DNA from: an uncultured Geobacteraceae bacterium
GTDB lineage: Bacteria > Desulfobacterota > Desulfuromonadia > Geobacterales > Pseudopelobacteraceae
Reading direction: 5' to 3'
Assembly: GCA_903876875.1 (NCBI GenBank)
Contig: CAIRBT010000144.1
Span: 1 to 64,000 of the forward strand
DNA: 64,000 nt
Under the pieces are notes generated by a model. It saw only the letters and a program-made list of their open reading frames with translations, made no database searches and was not told the origin of the DNA. Position numbers and translations under genes: made by a program. Every line of letters begins with the position of its first letter. Positions within the stretch are counted from its first letter, which is position 1. Shown here one piece after another: positions 19,465-29,513 of the stretch.

Positions 19465-22005
19465 ATGATGCAGACTCCAGTGGAAAACTCAGGTAACAAG
19501 ATTGCGGTAAACATTGAAGACGAGATGAAACGATCCTACATGGATTATGCCATGTCGGTTATTATCGGCCGGGCTCTGCCGGATGTGCGGGACGGACTTA
19601 AGCCGGTACACCGCCGCTGCCTTTACGCCATGTACGACATGGGGAACGACTACAATAAGCCGTATAAGAAGTCGGCTCGTGTGGTCGGTGATGTTATCGG
19701 TAAGTACCACCCCCACGGCGATACCGCTGCCTACGACACCATCGTGCGTATGGCTCAGGACTTCTCCCTCCGTTATATGCTGGTTGACGGCCAGGGGAAC
19801 TTCGGCTCGGTGGATGGTGACCGCCCGGCCGCCATGCGTTATACCGAAATCCGCCTTCGCCATCTCTCCCATGAGCTGCTCGCCGATCTCGATAAAGAAA
19901 CCGTCAACATGGCACCCAACTACAACGATGAGATGCTGGAACCGATGGTGCTGCCGTCCAAGTTTCCCAACCTGCTGATCAACGGTTCAACCGGTATCGC
20001 GGTTGGTATGGCTACCAACATCCCTCCCCACAATCTGGGTGAAATTATTGACGGCATCATCGGCATTATCAATAATCCTGACATGGATTTTGAAGAGCTG
20101 CTCTCCATGGTTCCTGGTCCGGACTTTCCGACCGGTGCCACCATCTACGGCCGCCGGGGTATCAGGGATGCCTACAGCACCGGGCGGGGCATTATCCAGA
20201 TTCGTGCCAAGGCCCATGTGGAGGCATCGAAACGCTCGGAACGACAGGCTATTATCGTTACTGAACTCCCCTATCAGGTCAACAAGGCCCGCTTGATTGA
20301 GAAAATTGCCGAGCTGGTGAAAGAGAAGAAGGTCGAAGGGATCACGGAAATCCGCGATGAATCCGACCGTCAGGGGATGCGCATCGTCATCGAGGTGAAA
20401 CGGGATGAAAATGCCGAAGTGCTGCTCAATCAGCTCTATAAGCAGTCCCAGTTGCAGGTTTCCTTCGGTATCATCATGCTGGCCATTGTCCATAACCGGC
20501 CACGGGTACTGACCCTGCGGGAGATGATGGACTGCTTTGTGGAGCATCGCTGTGAAGTGGTGACCCGGCGCACCAACTTTGAACTGAAAAAAGCCCTGGC
20601 ACGGGCTCATATTCTGGAAGGTCTCAAAATAGCCCTCGATTGGCTCGATGCAGTTATCGAAATGATTCGTGAATCAAAAACACCGCCGGAAGCCAAGCTG
20701 GGGCTGATGGAAGGGAAATTCGCCAATCCGGACTTCCTGGCCCGCTTGAACCTGCCCCGCCCGGTCGGTTTTGAAGGTTCGGTGCAGCTGTCCGACATTC
20801 AGGCCCAGGCGATTTTGGAAATGCGTTTGCAACGTTTGACCGGCCTTGAACGGGACAAGATTATTGCCGAATATGCCGAAATCATGAAGTTGATCGCCCG
20901 CTTGCGGGAAATTCTGTCGTCGGACAGCGAGATTCTCAAGATCATCGTTGCCGAACTGACCGAAATCCGGGAGCGTTTCGGTGACCGCCGCCGTTCGGAA
21001 ATCGCCGATCAGAGTGCGGATATTTCACGGGAAGACACCATAGAAGATGAGGAGATGGTGGTCACCATTTCCCACACCGGCTACATCAAGCGGAGTGCGG
21101 TCGATCTGTATCGCTCCCAGCGGCGGGGTGGTAAAGGGAAGACCGGCATGAAGACAAAAGATGAGGATTTTGTCGAGCAGCTTTTCATCGCCTCTACCAA
21201 AGATTATCTGCTCTGCTTCACCGATGCCGGACGGATGTACTGGCTCAAGGTCTATGAAATTCCGGAGGGGAGCCGTACCACCAAGGGGAAAGCGGTGGTT
21301 AACCTGGTCAACGTATCGGCCGGTGAGAAGATCACCACCATTTTACCGGTGAAGGAATTCAGCGAGAATACCTATCTGTTCATGGCTACCCAGAACGGCG
21401 TGGTGAAGAAGACCCCGCTGGTGGATTATTCAAATGTCCGGAGCGGCGGCATCAACGCCGTCAATCTGGATGATGGTGACCGGCTGATTTCAGTGGCTCT
21501 CACCGATGGCAGCAAGGATATTTTCCTGGCCTCCCGTAACGGTAAGGCGATCCGCTTCAATGAAGAGGATGTGCGCCCCATGGGACGGGTTACCCGTGGC
21601 GTTCGTGGGATGAATCTGGCCGGTGATGACCGGGTTATCGGTATGGAAATTGTCGATAATACGGCAGTTGGCTCAACCATCTTCACGGTCTGCGAAAATG
21701 GTTTCGGTAAACGCACGGACCTCGATGAATATCGTGACCAGACCCGTGGCGGCAAGGGGATTATCACCATTAAAACCACCGAGCGTAACGGTTCGGTGGT
21801 CAACGTCATGCAGGTTGCCGACGACCATGATCTGATGGTTATCACCGATCAGGGGAAAATTCTCCGGGTGCCGGTATCCGGTTTCTCGGTTATCGGCAGG
21901 AACACCCAGGGGGTTAACCTGATGAATACGGAGGACAACGAGAAGGTTGTCGCCGTTGCCCGCCTGGCCGAAAAAGATGAGGATGACGGGGAAGATATCG
22001 AATAG
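19465..22005 (+). CDS. gyrA: DNA gyrase subunit A
   Basis: The 846-residue product is the breakage-reunion subunit of the type II topoisomerase that introduces negative supercoils using GyrB-hydrolysed ATP. The catalytic tyrosine is Tyr126 in AAMRYTEIR. The C-terminal DNA-wrapping domain carries the GyrA box QRRGGKG at 552-558, which separates it from ParC. The quinolone-resistance region reads [10 protein letters not shown], with Thr87 where E. coli has Ser83 and the downstream Asp kept. The acidic tail ([11 protein letters not shown]) is normal. Two Met codons (19465, 19468) could both serve as start. In Geobacter relatives I recall gyrB immediately upstream; here the giant adhesin and lipoprotein genes occupy that position. 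Confidence 0.97.
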   Translation: MMQTPVENSGNKIAVNIEDEMKRSYMDYAMSVIIGRALPDVRDGLKPVHRRCLYAMYDMGNDYNKPYKKSARVVGDVIGKYHPHGDTAAYDTIVRMAQDFSLRYMLVDGQGNFGSVDGDRPAAMRYTEIRLRHLSHELLADLDKETVNMAPNYNDEMLEPMVLPSKFPNLLINGSTGIAVGMATNIPPHNLGEIIDGIIGIINNPDMDFEELLSMVPGPDFPTGATIYGRRGIRDAYSTGRGIIQIRAKAHVEASKRSERQAIIVTELPYQVNKARLIEKIAELVKEKKVEGITEIRDESDRQGMRIVIEVKRDENAEVLLNQLYKQSQLQVSFGIIMLAIVHNRPRVLTLREMMDCFVEHRCEVVTRRTNFELKKALARAHILEGLKIALDWLDAVIEMIRESKTPPEAKLGLMEGKFANPDFLARLNLPRPVGFEGSVQLSDIQAQAILEMRLQRLTGLERDKIIAEYAEIMKLIARLREILSSDSEILKIIVAELTEIRERFGDRRRSEIADQSADISREDTIEDEEMVVTISHTGYIKRSAVDLYRSQRRGGKGKTGMKTKDEDFVEQLFIASTKDYLLCFTDAGRMYWLKVYEIPEGSRTTKGKAVVNLVNVSAGEKITTILPVKEFSENTYLFMATQNGVVKKTPLVDYSNVRSGGINAVNLDDGDRLISVALTDGSKDIFLASRNGKAIRFNEEDVRPMGRVTRGVRGMNLAGDDRVIGMEIVDNTAVGSTIFTVCENGFGKRTDLDEYRDQTRGGKGIITIKTTERNGSVVNVMQVADDHDLMVITDQGKILRVPVSGFSVIGRNTQGVNLMNTEDNEKVVAVARLAEKDEDDGEDIE

Positions 22006-22034
22006 AACTGGAACAGCAGATTTAAACGCTGATG

Positions 22035-22070
22035 GTGCCGGGCTGCTCTCATGTATATGCAGTCCGGCAC
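22035..22070 (+). terminator. Hairpin downstream of gyrA
   Basis: A 12-bp stem with one G-U pair (GTGCCGGGCTGC / GCAGTCCGGCAC) and a 12-base loop lies 30 bp after the gyrA stop. There is no strong T-run, so it may terminate weakly or stabilise the 3' end. Confidence 0.45.
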
Positions 22071-22159
22071 TGTCGTATGGAGACGCTGCCGATACTGTAG
22101 ACATGATTGCCTTCACCCGGAGCGTATGATAAAGTGTACCTATTCAGCGGCCATTTGTA

Positions 22160-22187
22160 GTAGAGACGCAACATTTTGCGTCTCTAC
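22160..22187. repeat. Dispersed 'GTAGAGACGCAA' palindrome
   Basis: A perfect 12-bp inverted repeat (GTAGAGACGCAA / TTGCGTCTCTAC) surrounds a CATT loop in the 355-bp gap between gyrA and the HEAT-like gene. From memory, near-identical palindromes are scattered in intergenic regions of several unrelated bacterial phyla, including Geobacter relatives. Apart from this and the hairpin at 22035, nothing else is recognised in the gap. Confidence 0.65.
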
Positions 22188-22360
22188 GTTTAATCATCGG
22201 TCAATTGTACTACTGTTTACAGGCACTCCGGAGACACGCCACTGCCAAGATGTTCAACGACTTTTCTCACATCCTGACATCGCTCCCGGTTGTAGACGAG
22301 TTGAATAGTTACGATAACGTTACGCACAGAAAAGAGAAAAGTTTCCTCGGTATATGAATT

Positions 22361-23953
22361 ATGAACCTGTCCCCAACCATAGATACCACGCTCCGTGAAC
22401 GGCGCCGCATCAATCGGCTGCTTGATTTTCTCAAGCGGGATGATCTGACCGGCGACCAGATGGAGCGGATCGGTCGGCGTCTGCAAAAGTCGGGAAAGCG
22501 GGCTCTGTCACCCTTGGTGCGTAAGCTCTGGCGGGAACAGAACGGCACGGCCATCTATCGCTATACCTGCATGCTTGATTTCTTTGATGCCTCGGCCTGG
22601 ATGGATCAGCTGATCCAGATAACCCTCAAGCGCACCGATCTTGAGGAGGATGGCAAGCTGGCTCTGCTGGATCTGCTCCACGACAGTGGTATAGATGTGA
22701 CGGCACCCCCCTTTGCCTCCCTGACCGGCTACGGTTCCCCCACGCTGGACGGCTTTGTGGATGACTGTCTTACCGACGGTGAACGGGGGATGGTACGTTT
22801 TATCGACAGTTTTCTTGATGTTGCCGATGAGTTTCGCAGTCGCATGCTCAATCACCTTGCCGATAACGGTTCTCCTGAAGCGGTGGCTCTGCTGGAAATT
22901 CTCCTGACCTTTGAAAAGGAAGAGATCGTTTTGGAGGTGATTCGGGTGTTGGGGCGGCTCAAGAACGGCTACGCCCTTGACGTCCTCCAACGGGTCGGGG
23001 AGCGGAGTTCCGGCGACCGGCAGGGGATGATACAGAGAAGTATCCGCCGTCTCTCATTTACCGGTGTTACGGAGCCGATGCCGCTCCCCCACTCCTTCCA
23101 ACAGCCCCTCCCATTCCATGAGGTCTATGCCGGGCCGGTCGACTTCTACGGTTCCCGCACCCTCTGGTTCTCCTGGCGGCTGGAAGATGAGAGCTTTGCC
23201 GCCATGCTGGTGCTGACCGGTGAAACCGACGGGATGCTCAATGCCATCAGCTACCGGATGAAGAACAACCGGGAGTATGACCACATTCTGAAGGATGTGG
23301 CCAGTGGGGAAATGCTCAAACCGGTTGCTGCCGACTATGCCCAGGCGGCTCTGCGGGATGCCCTGTACCTGAGCCGGGAGGCCGGTTTTTATCTCCCCCC
23401 CGATTTTTACGTCGATATGCGACTGTTCCGCCCCGATTGCCTGAAGCCTGAAGCGTATGTACCCCGCTTCAAACTCACCCACCTGGAACATATCGTGGAG
23501 AAGATCCCCGCCTATGTGGCTGCCAGTAACGAGCTGCTTGATGAGCCGGGGCTGGAGGGGTGGCTGCTGACTGAAACGGCACTCTATGATGTTGCGGATC
23601 GGCTCGCGGCCGTTGATGGCGGCGGTGAACCGGGGAGCGTGTCTCCCGAGGTCATGGAGAATGAAATCTCCCGCTGCTGCGACGAGCTGCTTGCACCACG
23701 CCGTGCCGAAATCATCAAACGCCTGCTGCTGACTGCCGATTACCTGCAACAGACCGAGGGGGAGGAGAGCAGCGTGCAGAAAACCCTGGCAACGGCCTTA
23801 AGCCTGGTGGGGGGATTTCTCCCGGACAATCGTCATCCGTTTCTGAGACGTTTATTGCTTGATAGTATAGATGCAGCCCGGCAGACCCTTGCCGAAGGCT
23901 ATGATCCACGACTTGAGGAAGGGCCCGACGATGACGATGAATACGACGACTAG
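22361..23953 (+). CDS. HEAT-like helical repeat protein, conserved hypothetical
   Basis: The 530-residue product is soluble, with no signal peptide or membrane segment. Residues about 150-230 show paired amphipathic helices of the HEAT/armadillo kind (for example 'AVALLEILLTFEKEEIVLEV'), suggesting a protein-binding scaffold. The C-terminus is strongly acidic ([12 protein letters not shown]). I recall a protein of this type between gyrA and gpsA in Geobacter, which supports a conserved but unassigned role. The Shine-Dalgarno site before ATG 22361 is weak. The 3' end overlaps the likely gpsA start by 23 bp, so the two are probably co-transcribed. No enzymatic motif is recognised. Confidence 0.8.
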   Translation: MNLSPTIDTTLRERRRINRLLDFLKRDDLTGDQMERIGRRLQKSGKRALSPLVRKLWREQNGTAIYRYTCMLDFFDASAWMDQLIQITLKRTDLEEDGKLALLDLLHDSGIDVTAPPFASLTGYGSPTLDGFVDDCLTDGERGMVRFIDSFLDVADEFRSRMLNHLADNGSPEAVALLEILLTFEKEEIVLEVIRVLGRLKNGYALDVLQRVGERSSGDRQGMIQRSIRRLSFTGVTEPMPLPHSFQQPLPFHEVYAGPVDFYGSRTLWFSWRLEDESFAAMLVLTGETDGMLNAISYRMKNNREYDHILKDVASGEMLKPVAADYAQAALRDALYLSREAGFYLPPDFYVDMRLFRPDCLKPEAYVPRFKLTHLEHIVEKIPAYVAASNELLDEPGLEGWLLTETALYDVADRLAAVDGGGEPGSVSPEVMENEISRCCDELLAPRRAEIIKRLLLTADYLQQTEGEESSVQKTLATALSLVGGFLPDNRHPFLRRLLLDSIDAARQTLAEGYDPRLEEGPDDDDEYDD

Positions 23954-24980
23954 CAGTACCGGGGAACAGATGGTTGAGATCGAGCGAATTGCGGTAATCG
24001 GAGGCGGCAGCTGGGGCACGGCTCTGGCCGGACGTCTGGCGGCCAATGGCAATGACACGATACTCTGGGCCTATGAGCCCGAACTGGTGGCCGAGATCAA
24101 CGGCAGCCACACCAATTCCCTCTACCTCCCCGGTGTACATCTCCACCCTGCCTTGGCCTGTACCGGCAGTCTTGAGGAGGCGGTCAAGGGACGGGGCATC
24201 ATCCTGCTGGTCACACCGGTACAGGTGATGGGGGGGGTGCTTGGGCAACTGGCTCCTCATATCTCACCCGAGGCCATTATTGCCAATGCTTCCAAAGGGA
24301 TCGAGCTGGCTACTCTCCGTACCGTCTCGCGGATTTGCAGTGACACGCTGGGAGAAGAGGCTCTTTCCCGCTATGTGGCACTCTCGGGGCCGACCTTTGC
24401 CCGTGAGGTGGCCATGGAGCTGCCGTCCCTGATCGTGGCCGCCTCCCGCAACAGTGAGAGTGCCCGACGGGTGCAGTCGGCTTTCAGTTGCCCCTGCCTG
24501 CGGGTCTATACCAACAGTGATGTGATTGGTGTGGAGCTGGGGGGGGCGGTTAAAAATGTTATCGCCATTGCCGCCGGTATCTGCGATGGGTTGGGGTTCG
24601 GCCATAACGCCCGGGCTGCTCTCATTACCCGGGGACTGGTGGAGATGAACCGGCTCGGTCAGGCCATGGGTGCCCAGAGTGCCACCTTTGCCGGACTTGC
24701 CGGTATGGGGGATCTGGTGCTTACCTGCACCGGTGATCTGTCCCGCAACCGTACCGTCGGTTTTAAGCTGGGGCAGGGGATGAAGCTGGCTGACATTCTG
24801 GCGGAAATGCGGATGGTGGCTGAAGGGGTGAAAAGTGCCGAATCGGTGTTCCAGCTTTCCCGACGTCTTGCCGTTGAGATGCCGATCGTTGAGAAAACCT
24901 TTCAGATACTCCACGAGGACAAACCGGCCCGTCAGGCGGTCATCGAGCTGATGGCCCGTGATCTGAAGGCGGAGGGGTGA
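23931..24980 (+). CDS. gpsA: Glycerol-3-phosphate dehydrogenase [NAD(P)+]
   Basis: GpsA reduces dihydroxyacetone phosphate to sn-glycerol 3-phosphate, the backbone of phospholipids. The Rossmann motif appears at the N-terminus ([13 protein letters not shown]). The family motifs follow: [18 protein letters not shown], and the catalytic-lysine region [18 protein letters not shown] chose ATG 23931 because GAGGAAGGG sits 7 bp upstream; ATG 23970 gives an N-terminus of more usual length and is a real alternative. ATG 23871 would overlap the preceding gene by 83 bp and is unlikely. The stop overlaps the ispF start by one base (TGATG), a sign of translational coupling. Confidence 0.95.
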   Translation: MTMNTTTSSTGEQMVEIERIAVIGGGSWGTALAGRLAANGNDTILWAYEPELVAEINGSHTNSLYLPGVHLHPALACTGSLEEAVKGRGIILLVTPVQVMGGVLGQLAPHISPEAIIANASKGIELATLRTVSRICSDTLGEEALSRYVALSGPTFAREVAMELPSLIVAASRNSESARRVQSAFSCPCLRVYTNSDVIGVELGGAVKNVIAIAAGICDGLGFGHNARAALITRGLVEMNRLGQAMGAQSATFAGLAGMGDLVLTCTGDLSRNRTVGFKLGQGMKLADILAEMRMVAEGVKSAESVFQLSRRLAVEMPIVEKTFQILHEDKPARQAVIELMARDLKAEG

Positions 24981-25483
24981 TGGACCGGGAAAAGAGTATG
25001 CCACCCATGCGTATCGGTCATGGCTATGACGTCCATCGTTTGGTGGAAAACCGGCGGTTGATGATGGGGGGGGTTCACATCCCGTGGCGCAAGGGGCTCT
25101 TGGGACATTCCGATGCTGACGTGCTCGTGCATGCCATCGCCGATGCCCTATTGGGAGCCGTTGGTGAGGGGGATATCGGTCGTCACTTCCCTGACAACGA
25201 TCCGGCCTACAAAGATGCCGACAGCCTCAAGCTGCTGGTCAGGGTAGAAGAACTGGTGGCCGGGCGGGGGTACGTACTGGGCAATCTGGACGCCACCATC
25301 ATCGCCCAGTTGCCGAAAATGGCACCCCATATCCAACAGATGTGTGAAAAAATCGCCACCGTGCTGAAGGTGGCGGTGGGACAGATCAATGTCAAAGCCA
25401 CCACCGAGGAAGGGCTCGGCTTCAGTGGTGCCGGCGAGGGCATTGCCGCCCACGCCGTGGCACTGGTGGTACGTGCCTCCTGA
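24980..25483 (+). CDS. ispF: 2-C-methyl-D-erythritol 2,4-cyclodiphosphate synthase
   Basis: IspF cyclises CDP-methylerythritol 2-phosphate in the non-mevalonate isoprenoid pathway, releasing CMP. The metal-binding motif GYDVH (Asp and His) lies near residue 15 and [12 protein letters not shown] follows. The conserved [13 protein letters not shown] and the C-terminal [13 protein letters not shown] segments are intact. At 167 residues it is slightly longer than usual because of an N-terminal extension; a start at the later Met before RIGHGYDVH is possible. GGAGGGG directly before ATG 24980 supports the chosen start. Isoprenoid output feeds the prenyl chains used by UbiA and UppP-related genes elsewhere in the window. 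Confidence 0.95.
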   Translation: MDREKSMPPMRIGHGYDVHRLVENRRLMMGGVHIPWRKGLLGHSDADVLVHAIADALLGAVGEGDIGRHFPDNDPAYKDADSLKLLVRVEELVAGRGYVLGNLDATIIAQLPKMAPHIQQMCEKIATVLKVAVGQINVKATTEEGLGFSGAGEGIAAHAVALVVRAS

Positions 25484-26401
25484 TTACAGCCCCTGCTCTG
25501 CCAACTCTTCCACCAGTTTTTTCTGTACACTGCTTAACGCTTCCGGAACGTGAACACTTATTTTGACGTAGAGATCCCCCTTGGTATTGGAACCGAGAGC
25601 CTTGATACCGCACGCTTTTAAGCGTATTTTGGTGCCCGGCTGGATGCCGGCCGGTACCTTGATCCGCTTGTCCCCCTCCAGGGTCGGCACATCCAGTGAG
25701 ATCCCCAGACAGGCCGCACTGTAGGGGATGGCCCGCTCAACGAACAGGTCACCCCCATCACGGGTGAAGAACGGGTCGGCGGCAACGTGGAGAATCAGGA
25801 ACATATCCCCCGGACTCCCCCCCCCTTCTCCCGGTGCTCCCTTGCCGCTGATGCGAATCCGGCTGCCGTTATCAACGCCGGCCGGTATCTTGACTTTCAG
25901 CTCTTCCCGCTGACCGTTACGGCGAAAGGCAATCTGTTTTTCGGCTCCGTTGGCGGCATCACGGAAGCTGATGGTAAGCTCCATTTCATGGTCGCCCCCC
26001 TTTGCCGAACCAGTCCGGAATCCCCCCCTGCTCCCCGCTGCGCCCCGGGCAAAGCCACCGCCAAAGAGACGTGAGAAGAGATCTTCAGAGCCACCCCCGC
26101 CAAAGCCCCCCCCCATATCCTTATAGGCATTGCTGAAATCGAAACCCCGGAAGATATCCTCCTGGCTGTACTGCTTATGGAACCCGTTGGAGCCGTAGGT
26201 GTCATACTGTTGTTTTTTATCCGGGTCGGAGAGTACCGCATAGGCCTCGTTGAGCTCTTTGAACTTGTCTTCGGCTCCCTTGTCGTCGGGGTTACGATCC
26301 GGATGGTACTTTACGGCCAGTTTCCGAAACGCCTTCTTGATATCGTCGGCCGAGGCCCCCTTTTCGATGCCAAGTGCCTTGTAGTAGTCTGCCTGCGCCA
26401 T
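25484..26401 (-). CDS. DnaJ/CbpA-type co-chaperone (no zinc finger)
   Basis: The 305-residue product has an N-terminal J domain with the HPD motif ([10 protein letters not shown]), a Gly/Phe-rich linker (about 80-130) and two C-terminal peptide-binding beta domains. The Cys-rich zinc-finger region of classical DnaJ is missing, so it is a type II Hsp40 like CbpA. It would stimulate DnaK ATPase and deliver unfolded substrates. The start ATG 26401 has GGAG 7 bp upstream. It is divergent from the haem gene and stops directly against ispF, so it is probably transcribed alone from the promoter at 26435-26463. Confidence 0.93.
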   Translation of the reverse strand: MAQADYYKALGIEKGASADDIKKAFRKLAVKYHPDRNPDDKGAEDKFKELNEAYAVLSDPDKKQQYDTYGSNGFHKQYSQEDIFRGFDFSNAYKDMGGGFGGGGSEDLFSRLFGGGFARGAAGSRGGFRTGSAKGGDHEMELTISFRDAANGAEKQIAFRRNGQREELKVKIPAGVDNGSRIRISGKGAPGEGGGSPGDMFLILHVAADPFFTRDGGDLFVERAIPYSAACLGISLDVPTLEGDKRIKVPAGIQPGTKIRLKACGIKALGSNTKGDLYVKISVHVPEALSSVQKKLVEELAEQGL

Positions 26402-26434
26402 GGTGTGTCTCCAATATTCTTGATATGAAATAAC

Positions 26435-26463
26435 AATGTAAGCATTAACAGCGGGAGTGTCAA
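26435..26463 (-). promoter_or_regulatory. Probable sigma-70 promoter for the DnaJ-type gene
   Basis: On the minus strand TTGACA (26458-26463) and TACATT (26435-26440) are 17 bp apart. It lies in the 311-bp divergent gap shared with the haem gene. Confidence 0.5.
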
Positions 26464-26490
26464 CCGGGTGTCATCGTACATGCATCAGAA

Positions 26491-26520
26491 TTGATGACTT
26501 TACGTGGTTGCTGTGATAAT
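26491..26520 (+). promoter_or_regulatory. Possible promoter for the protoporphyrinogen oxidase gene
   Basis: TTGATG (26491-26496) is followed after 17-18 bp by TGATAAT (26514-26520). This would give a 5' leader of about 185 bp. No other structure was recognised in this divergent gap. Confidence 0.4.
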
Positions 26521-26712
26521 TTAGTGAAGTAGGGTTATTGAGTGCGGTTTGTGGAGGTAAGATTTATGCAAGCATTTCGATAAACTCAAACAGCTGATTC
26601 GCAGCTCATCTCCATAAAAATTCCCAAGATTCACTTCCCTTTGACAGCAAAGCGGCTCAGGAATAGATGCCACTCGTAACAGCCACTATCGAAAAGTGAA
26701 AAGGACTCTCCC

Positions 26713-28119
26713 ATGAAAAAAGTAGTTATTATCGGCGGTGGTATTTCCGGGTTGGCAACCGCTTGGTTGCTGCGAGCCAAGGCAGAGGCGGCCGGAAAAG
26801 AGCTGTCCATTACCCTGCTGGAGAAGGAAGAACGGGCGGGGGGGAAGATTAAGAGCATTCATGAAGAAGGCTTTGTCTGTGAATGGGGCCCCAACGGGTT
26901 CCTCGACAGCAAACCCCAAACCTTGGATCTCTGTACGGCTCTTGGCGTGGCGGGACATCTGCACCGGAGCAATGACAACGCCCGTAAACGTTTTATCTTC
27001 TCCGGTGGTGAACTGCACCAGCTCCCCGATGGTGGCCCGGCATTTTTGAAGAGCCGTCTCATATCCTGGCCCGGAAAACTCCGGTTGGCGTTGGAACCGA
27101 CCCCCTTTATCGCCCGGGCACCGGTCGGTGTGGATGAAACTCTGGCCGCTTTTGGACGGCGCCGTCTCGGTGCAGAAGCGTTGGACAAACTAATAGCACC
27201 CATGGTTTCCGGTATCTTTGCCGGTGACCCGGAAACCATGTCACTGGTCTCCTGCTTTGGGCGCATTGCCGAGCTGGAGCGGGAGTACGGTGGGTTGATC
27301 AAAGCCATGATCATGTTGGCCAAAAAGAAAAAACGGGATCAGGCCGCCGGAAAAGTGGTCTCCAGTGCTGCCGGGCCGGGCGGGGTACTGACCTCGTTCC
27401 GGGAGGGGATCCAGTATCTTTCCGATGGTTTGGCAACCTCCCTCGGCACCATCGTAAAAACTGGCGTCACGGTTACGTCAGTGGCTACCGGGGGGAGTGA
27501 TCCCTATCGGGTGTGCTGCGCCGATGGCAGTGAATACGGAGCCGATCTGGCCATTGTGGCCTCTCCCGCCTTTGCCGCCGCAGAGATGCTGGATGGGCTG
27601 GACAGTGCCATTTCCGCCACCCTTCGCCAGATACCCTATGCCAGTATGACGGTCATCTGTTTCGGCTATCGTCAAGAGCAGATTGGTCACTTTCTCGATG
27701 GCTTCGGTTACCTTATCCCGAAAAAAGAGCGGCTGAATACCCTGGGAACCCTATGGGATTCCAGTATGTTCGACAACCGGGCACCGGAGGGGAAGGTGCT
27801 GCTACGGAGCATGATGGGGGGGGCCTGTTTCCCCGATTATGTGAAGCTGTCCGACGATGAAGTGGTGGCACGGGTTAGGGAAGATTTGAAAAAAACCATG
27901 GCAATTGACGCGGTACCGGAATTTGTCAGGGTTTTCCGCCATCCCCAGGCCATCCCCCAGTACACGGTGGGTCATGGCAAACGGCTGGAAACACTTGAGG
28001 GACTGCTGGTGTCCCATCCGGGGCTGCTGCTGACCGGCAACTCCTATCGGGGTATCGGGCTCAACGACTGTGTAGCCGCAGCCGAACGGGCGGCCGACGG
28101 GGCTCTGGGGATGCTTTAG
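26713..28119 (+). CDS. hemG: Protoporphyrinogen/coproporphyrinogen oxidase, FAD-dependent
   Basis: This 468-residue flavoprotein oxidises the porphyrinogen ring in late haem synthesis. The dinucleotide-binding motif GGGISG is at residues 8-13 and an ELSITLLEKEERAGGK segment completes the FAD fold. A second FAD-contact segment at the C-terminus reads LLLTGNSYRGIGLND. The overall pattern is that of the HemY/PPOX family, named hemG in Geobacter annotations. Whether it acts on protoporphyrinogen IX or coproporphyrinogen III cannot be told from the sequence. AAGGA lies 7 bp before ATG 26713. The convergent tag gene begins just after the stop. Confidence 0.92.
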   Translation: MKKVVIIGGGISGLATAWLLRAKAEAAGKELSITLLEKEERAGGKIKSIHEEGFVCEWGPNGFLDSKPQTLDLCTALGVAGHLHRSNDNARKRFIFSGGELHQLPDGGPAFLKSRLISWPGKLRLALEPTPFIARAPVGVDETLAAFGRRRLGAEALDKLIAPMVSGIFAGDPETMSLVSCFGRIAELEREYGGLIKAMIMLAKKKKRDQAAGKVVSSAAGPGGVLTSFREGIQYLSDGLATSLGTIVKTGVTVTSVATGGSDPYRVCCADGSEYGADLAIVASPAFAAAEMLDGLDSAISATLRQIPYASMTVICFGYRQEQIGHFLDGFGYLIPKKERLNTLGTLWDSSMFDNRAPEGKVLLRSMMGGACFPDYVKLSDDEVVARVREDLKKTMAIDAVPEFVRVFRHPQAIPQYTVGHGKRLETLEGLLVSHPGLLLTGNSYRGIGLNDCVAAAERAADGALGML

Positions 28120-28120
28120 G

Positions 28121-28708
28121 TCACCCCAATCCACTCAGTTCCTGCCAGCGGAAGCAGTCGGTCGTATGGTCGTTAACCATGCCGATAGCCTGCATGAAAG
28201 CGTAGCAGATGGTGCTGCCGACAAAGCGGAACCCCCGCTTTTTGAGATCCCGGCTGATGGCATCGGAAAGGGGGGTGCTGGCAGGTACTTCTGCCAGACT
28301 TTGCCAGCGGTTTTGCAGCGGGGTACCATCGACAAAACGCCAGATATAGGTGTCGAAGGAGCCGAATTCCTGCTGAACTTCCAGAAAAGCCTGGGCATTA
28401 CTGATGGTCGATGCAACTTTCAGTCGATTGCGGATAATGCCCGGATTTTCCAGTAAGGCAACGACCTGTCCACCATCGAAGCGGGCAACCTGCTCCGGAT
28501 CAAAGTTGGCAAAAACGCTCCGGTAGGTAGGTCGTTTCCGCAGCACCGTGATCCAAGAAAGCCCGGCCTGTGCCCCCTCCAGTGTGATAAATTCAAACAG
28601 CATTCGCTCCTCATGCACCGGCACCCCCCACTCGGTGTCGTGATACGTCTGGTAAAGGGGATCACTGCCAGCCCAGAGACAACGGTGGTTTGCTACGATA
28701 ATGTTCAC
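28121..28708 (-). CDS. tag: DNA-3-methyladenine glycosylase I
   Basis: Tag excises 3-methyladenine from alkylated DNA, starting base-excision repair. The 195-residue product carries RCLWAG near residue 9 and YHDTEWG near 23, with VNDHTTDC near the C-terminus. The Cys and His in these motifs match the structural zinc ligands of E. coli Tag. ITLEGAQAGLSWITVLRKR is the helix-hairpin-helix region that defines the family. It is the last gene of a minus-strand run uppP - radC - TSUP - tag, starting 12 bp after the TSUP stop. Confidence 0.95.
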   Translation of the reverse strand: MNIIVANHRCLWAGSDPLYQTYHDTEWGVPVHEERMLFEFITLEGAQAGLSWITVLRKRPTYRSVFANFDPEQVARFDGGQVVALLENPGIIRNRLKVASTISNAQAFLEVQQEFGSFDTYIWRFVDGTPLQNRWQSLAEVPASTPLSDAISRDLKKRGFRFVGSTICYAFMQAIGMVNDHTTDCFRWQELSGLG

Positions 28709-28720
28709 GACTTCTCCTTT

Positions 28721-29512
28721 TTAGAACAGCCCCAGCACCATCTTGATTCCCATACCGATCAACAGCAGGGCGAATATCTTTTTTAACTTTCCAATGGGAA
28801 GACTGTGTGCCAGACGGGCACCCAGCGGTGCCGTTGCCACGCTGGCGGCGGAAACGCCGATGAGAGCGGGAAGATACACATATCCCCAGCAGTACGGGGG
28901 AAGGGATATCGGGAGCCCGTTGACCACGTATCCGGCCGCCCCGGCCAGGGCGATGGGAAAACCGATGGCGGCGGAGGTGCCGATGGCCCGGTGAATGGCC
29001 ACATTGCACCAAATCAGAAATGGTACCGACATGCTGCCGCCGCCGATGCCGACCAGGCTGGAAATGCCACCTATCACCCCTCCGACACCGAACAGTGCCC
29101 CGCTTCCCGGCAATTGACGCTGGGGTGGTGGTTTAATGTCGAGCAGCATCTGTAGGGATACATAGAAGAGAAACAGTACGAAGAACAGCTTGAGAAAATA
29201 GGTGGATAGCTGGGCGGCAAGCCACGAACCGAGAAAGGTGCCGACCATGATGCCGGGTGTGAGGCGGCGCACCACCGGCCACTCCACGGCACCGCGGCCA
29301 TGGTGGGCGCGGAGACTGGAAACCGAGGTGAAGATGATGCTGGCAAGGGATGTGCCGAGGGCCAGATGGAGAATGTGGGCCTCGGGGAGCTGCTGTGCTG
29401 TGAAAATGAAGGAGAGTACCGGCACGATCACCAGGCCGCCGCCAACTCCGAGCAGTCCCGCCAGCACTCCGGCACCGGCTCCGAGGGTGATATACATGAG
29501 CCAGACCGTCAT
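28721..29512 (-). CDS. Sulfite exporter TauE/SafE family (TSUP) membrane permease
   Basis: The 263-residue protein has about eight hydrophobic segments and two homologous halves, each opening with a glycine-rich signature (LAGLLGVGGGLVIVP and ISSLVGIGGGSMSVP). These are characteristic of the TSUP family, which moves sulfite, sulfoacetate or other organosulfur anions across the inner membrane. The substrate cannot be predicted here, as neighbours are DNA repair genes. The start is one base downstream of the radC stop, so the two are translated from one message. Confidence 0.88.
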   Translation of the reverse strand: MTVWLMYITLGAGAGVLAGLLGVGGGLVIVPVLSFIFTAQQLPEAHILHLALGTSLASIIFTSVSSLRAHHGRGAVEWPVVRRLTPGIMVGTFLGSWLAAQLSTYFLKLFFVLFLFYVSLQMLLDIKPPPQRQLPGSGALFGVGGVIGGISSLVGIGGGSMSVPFLIWCNVAIHRAIGTSAAIGFPIALAGAAGYVVNGLPISLPPYCWGYVYLPALIGVSAASVATAPLGARLAHSLPIGKLKKIFALLLIGMGIKMVLGLF

Positions 29513-29513
29513 C

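Noticed and set aside
19987-20610. 207-codon minus-strand frame inside gyrA
   Set aside because: Shadow of gyrA with no independent support.
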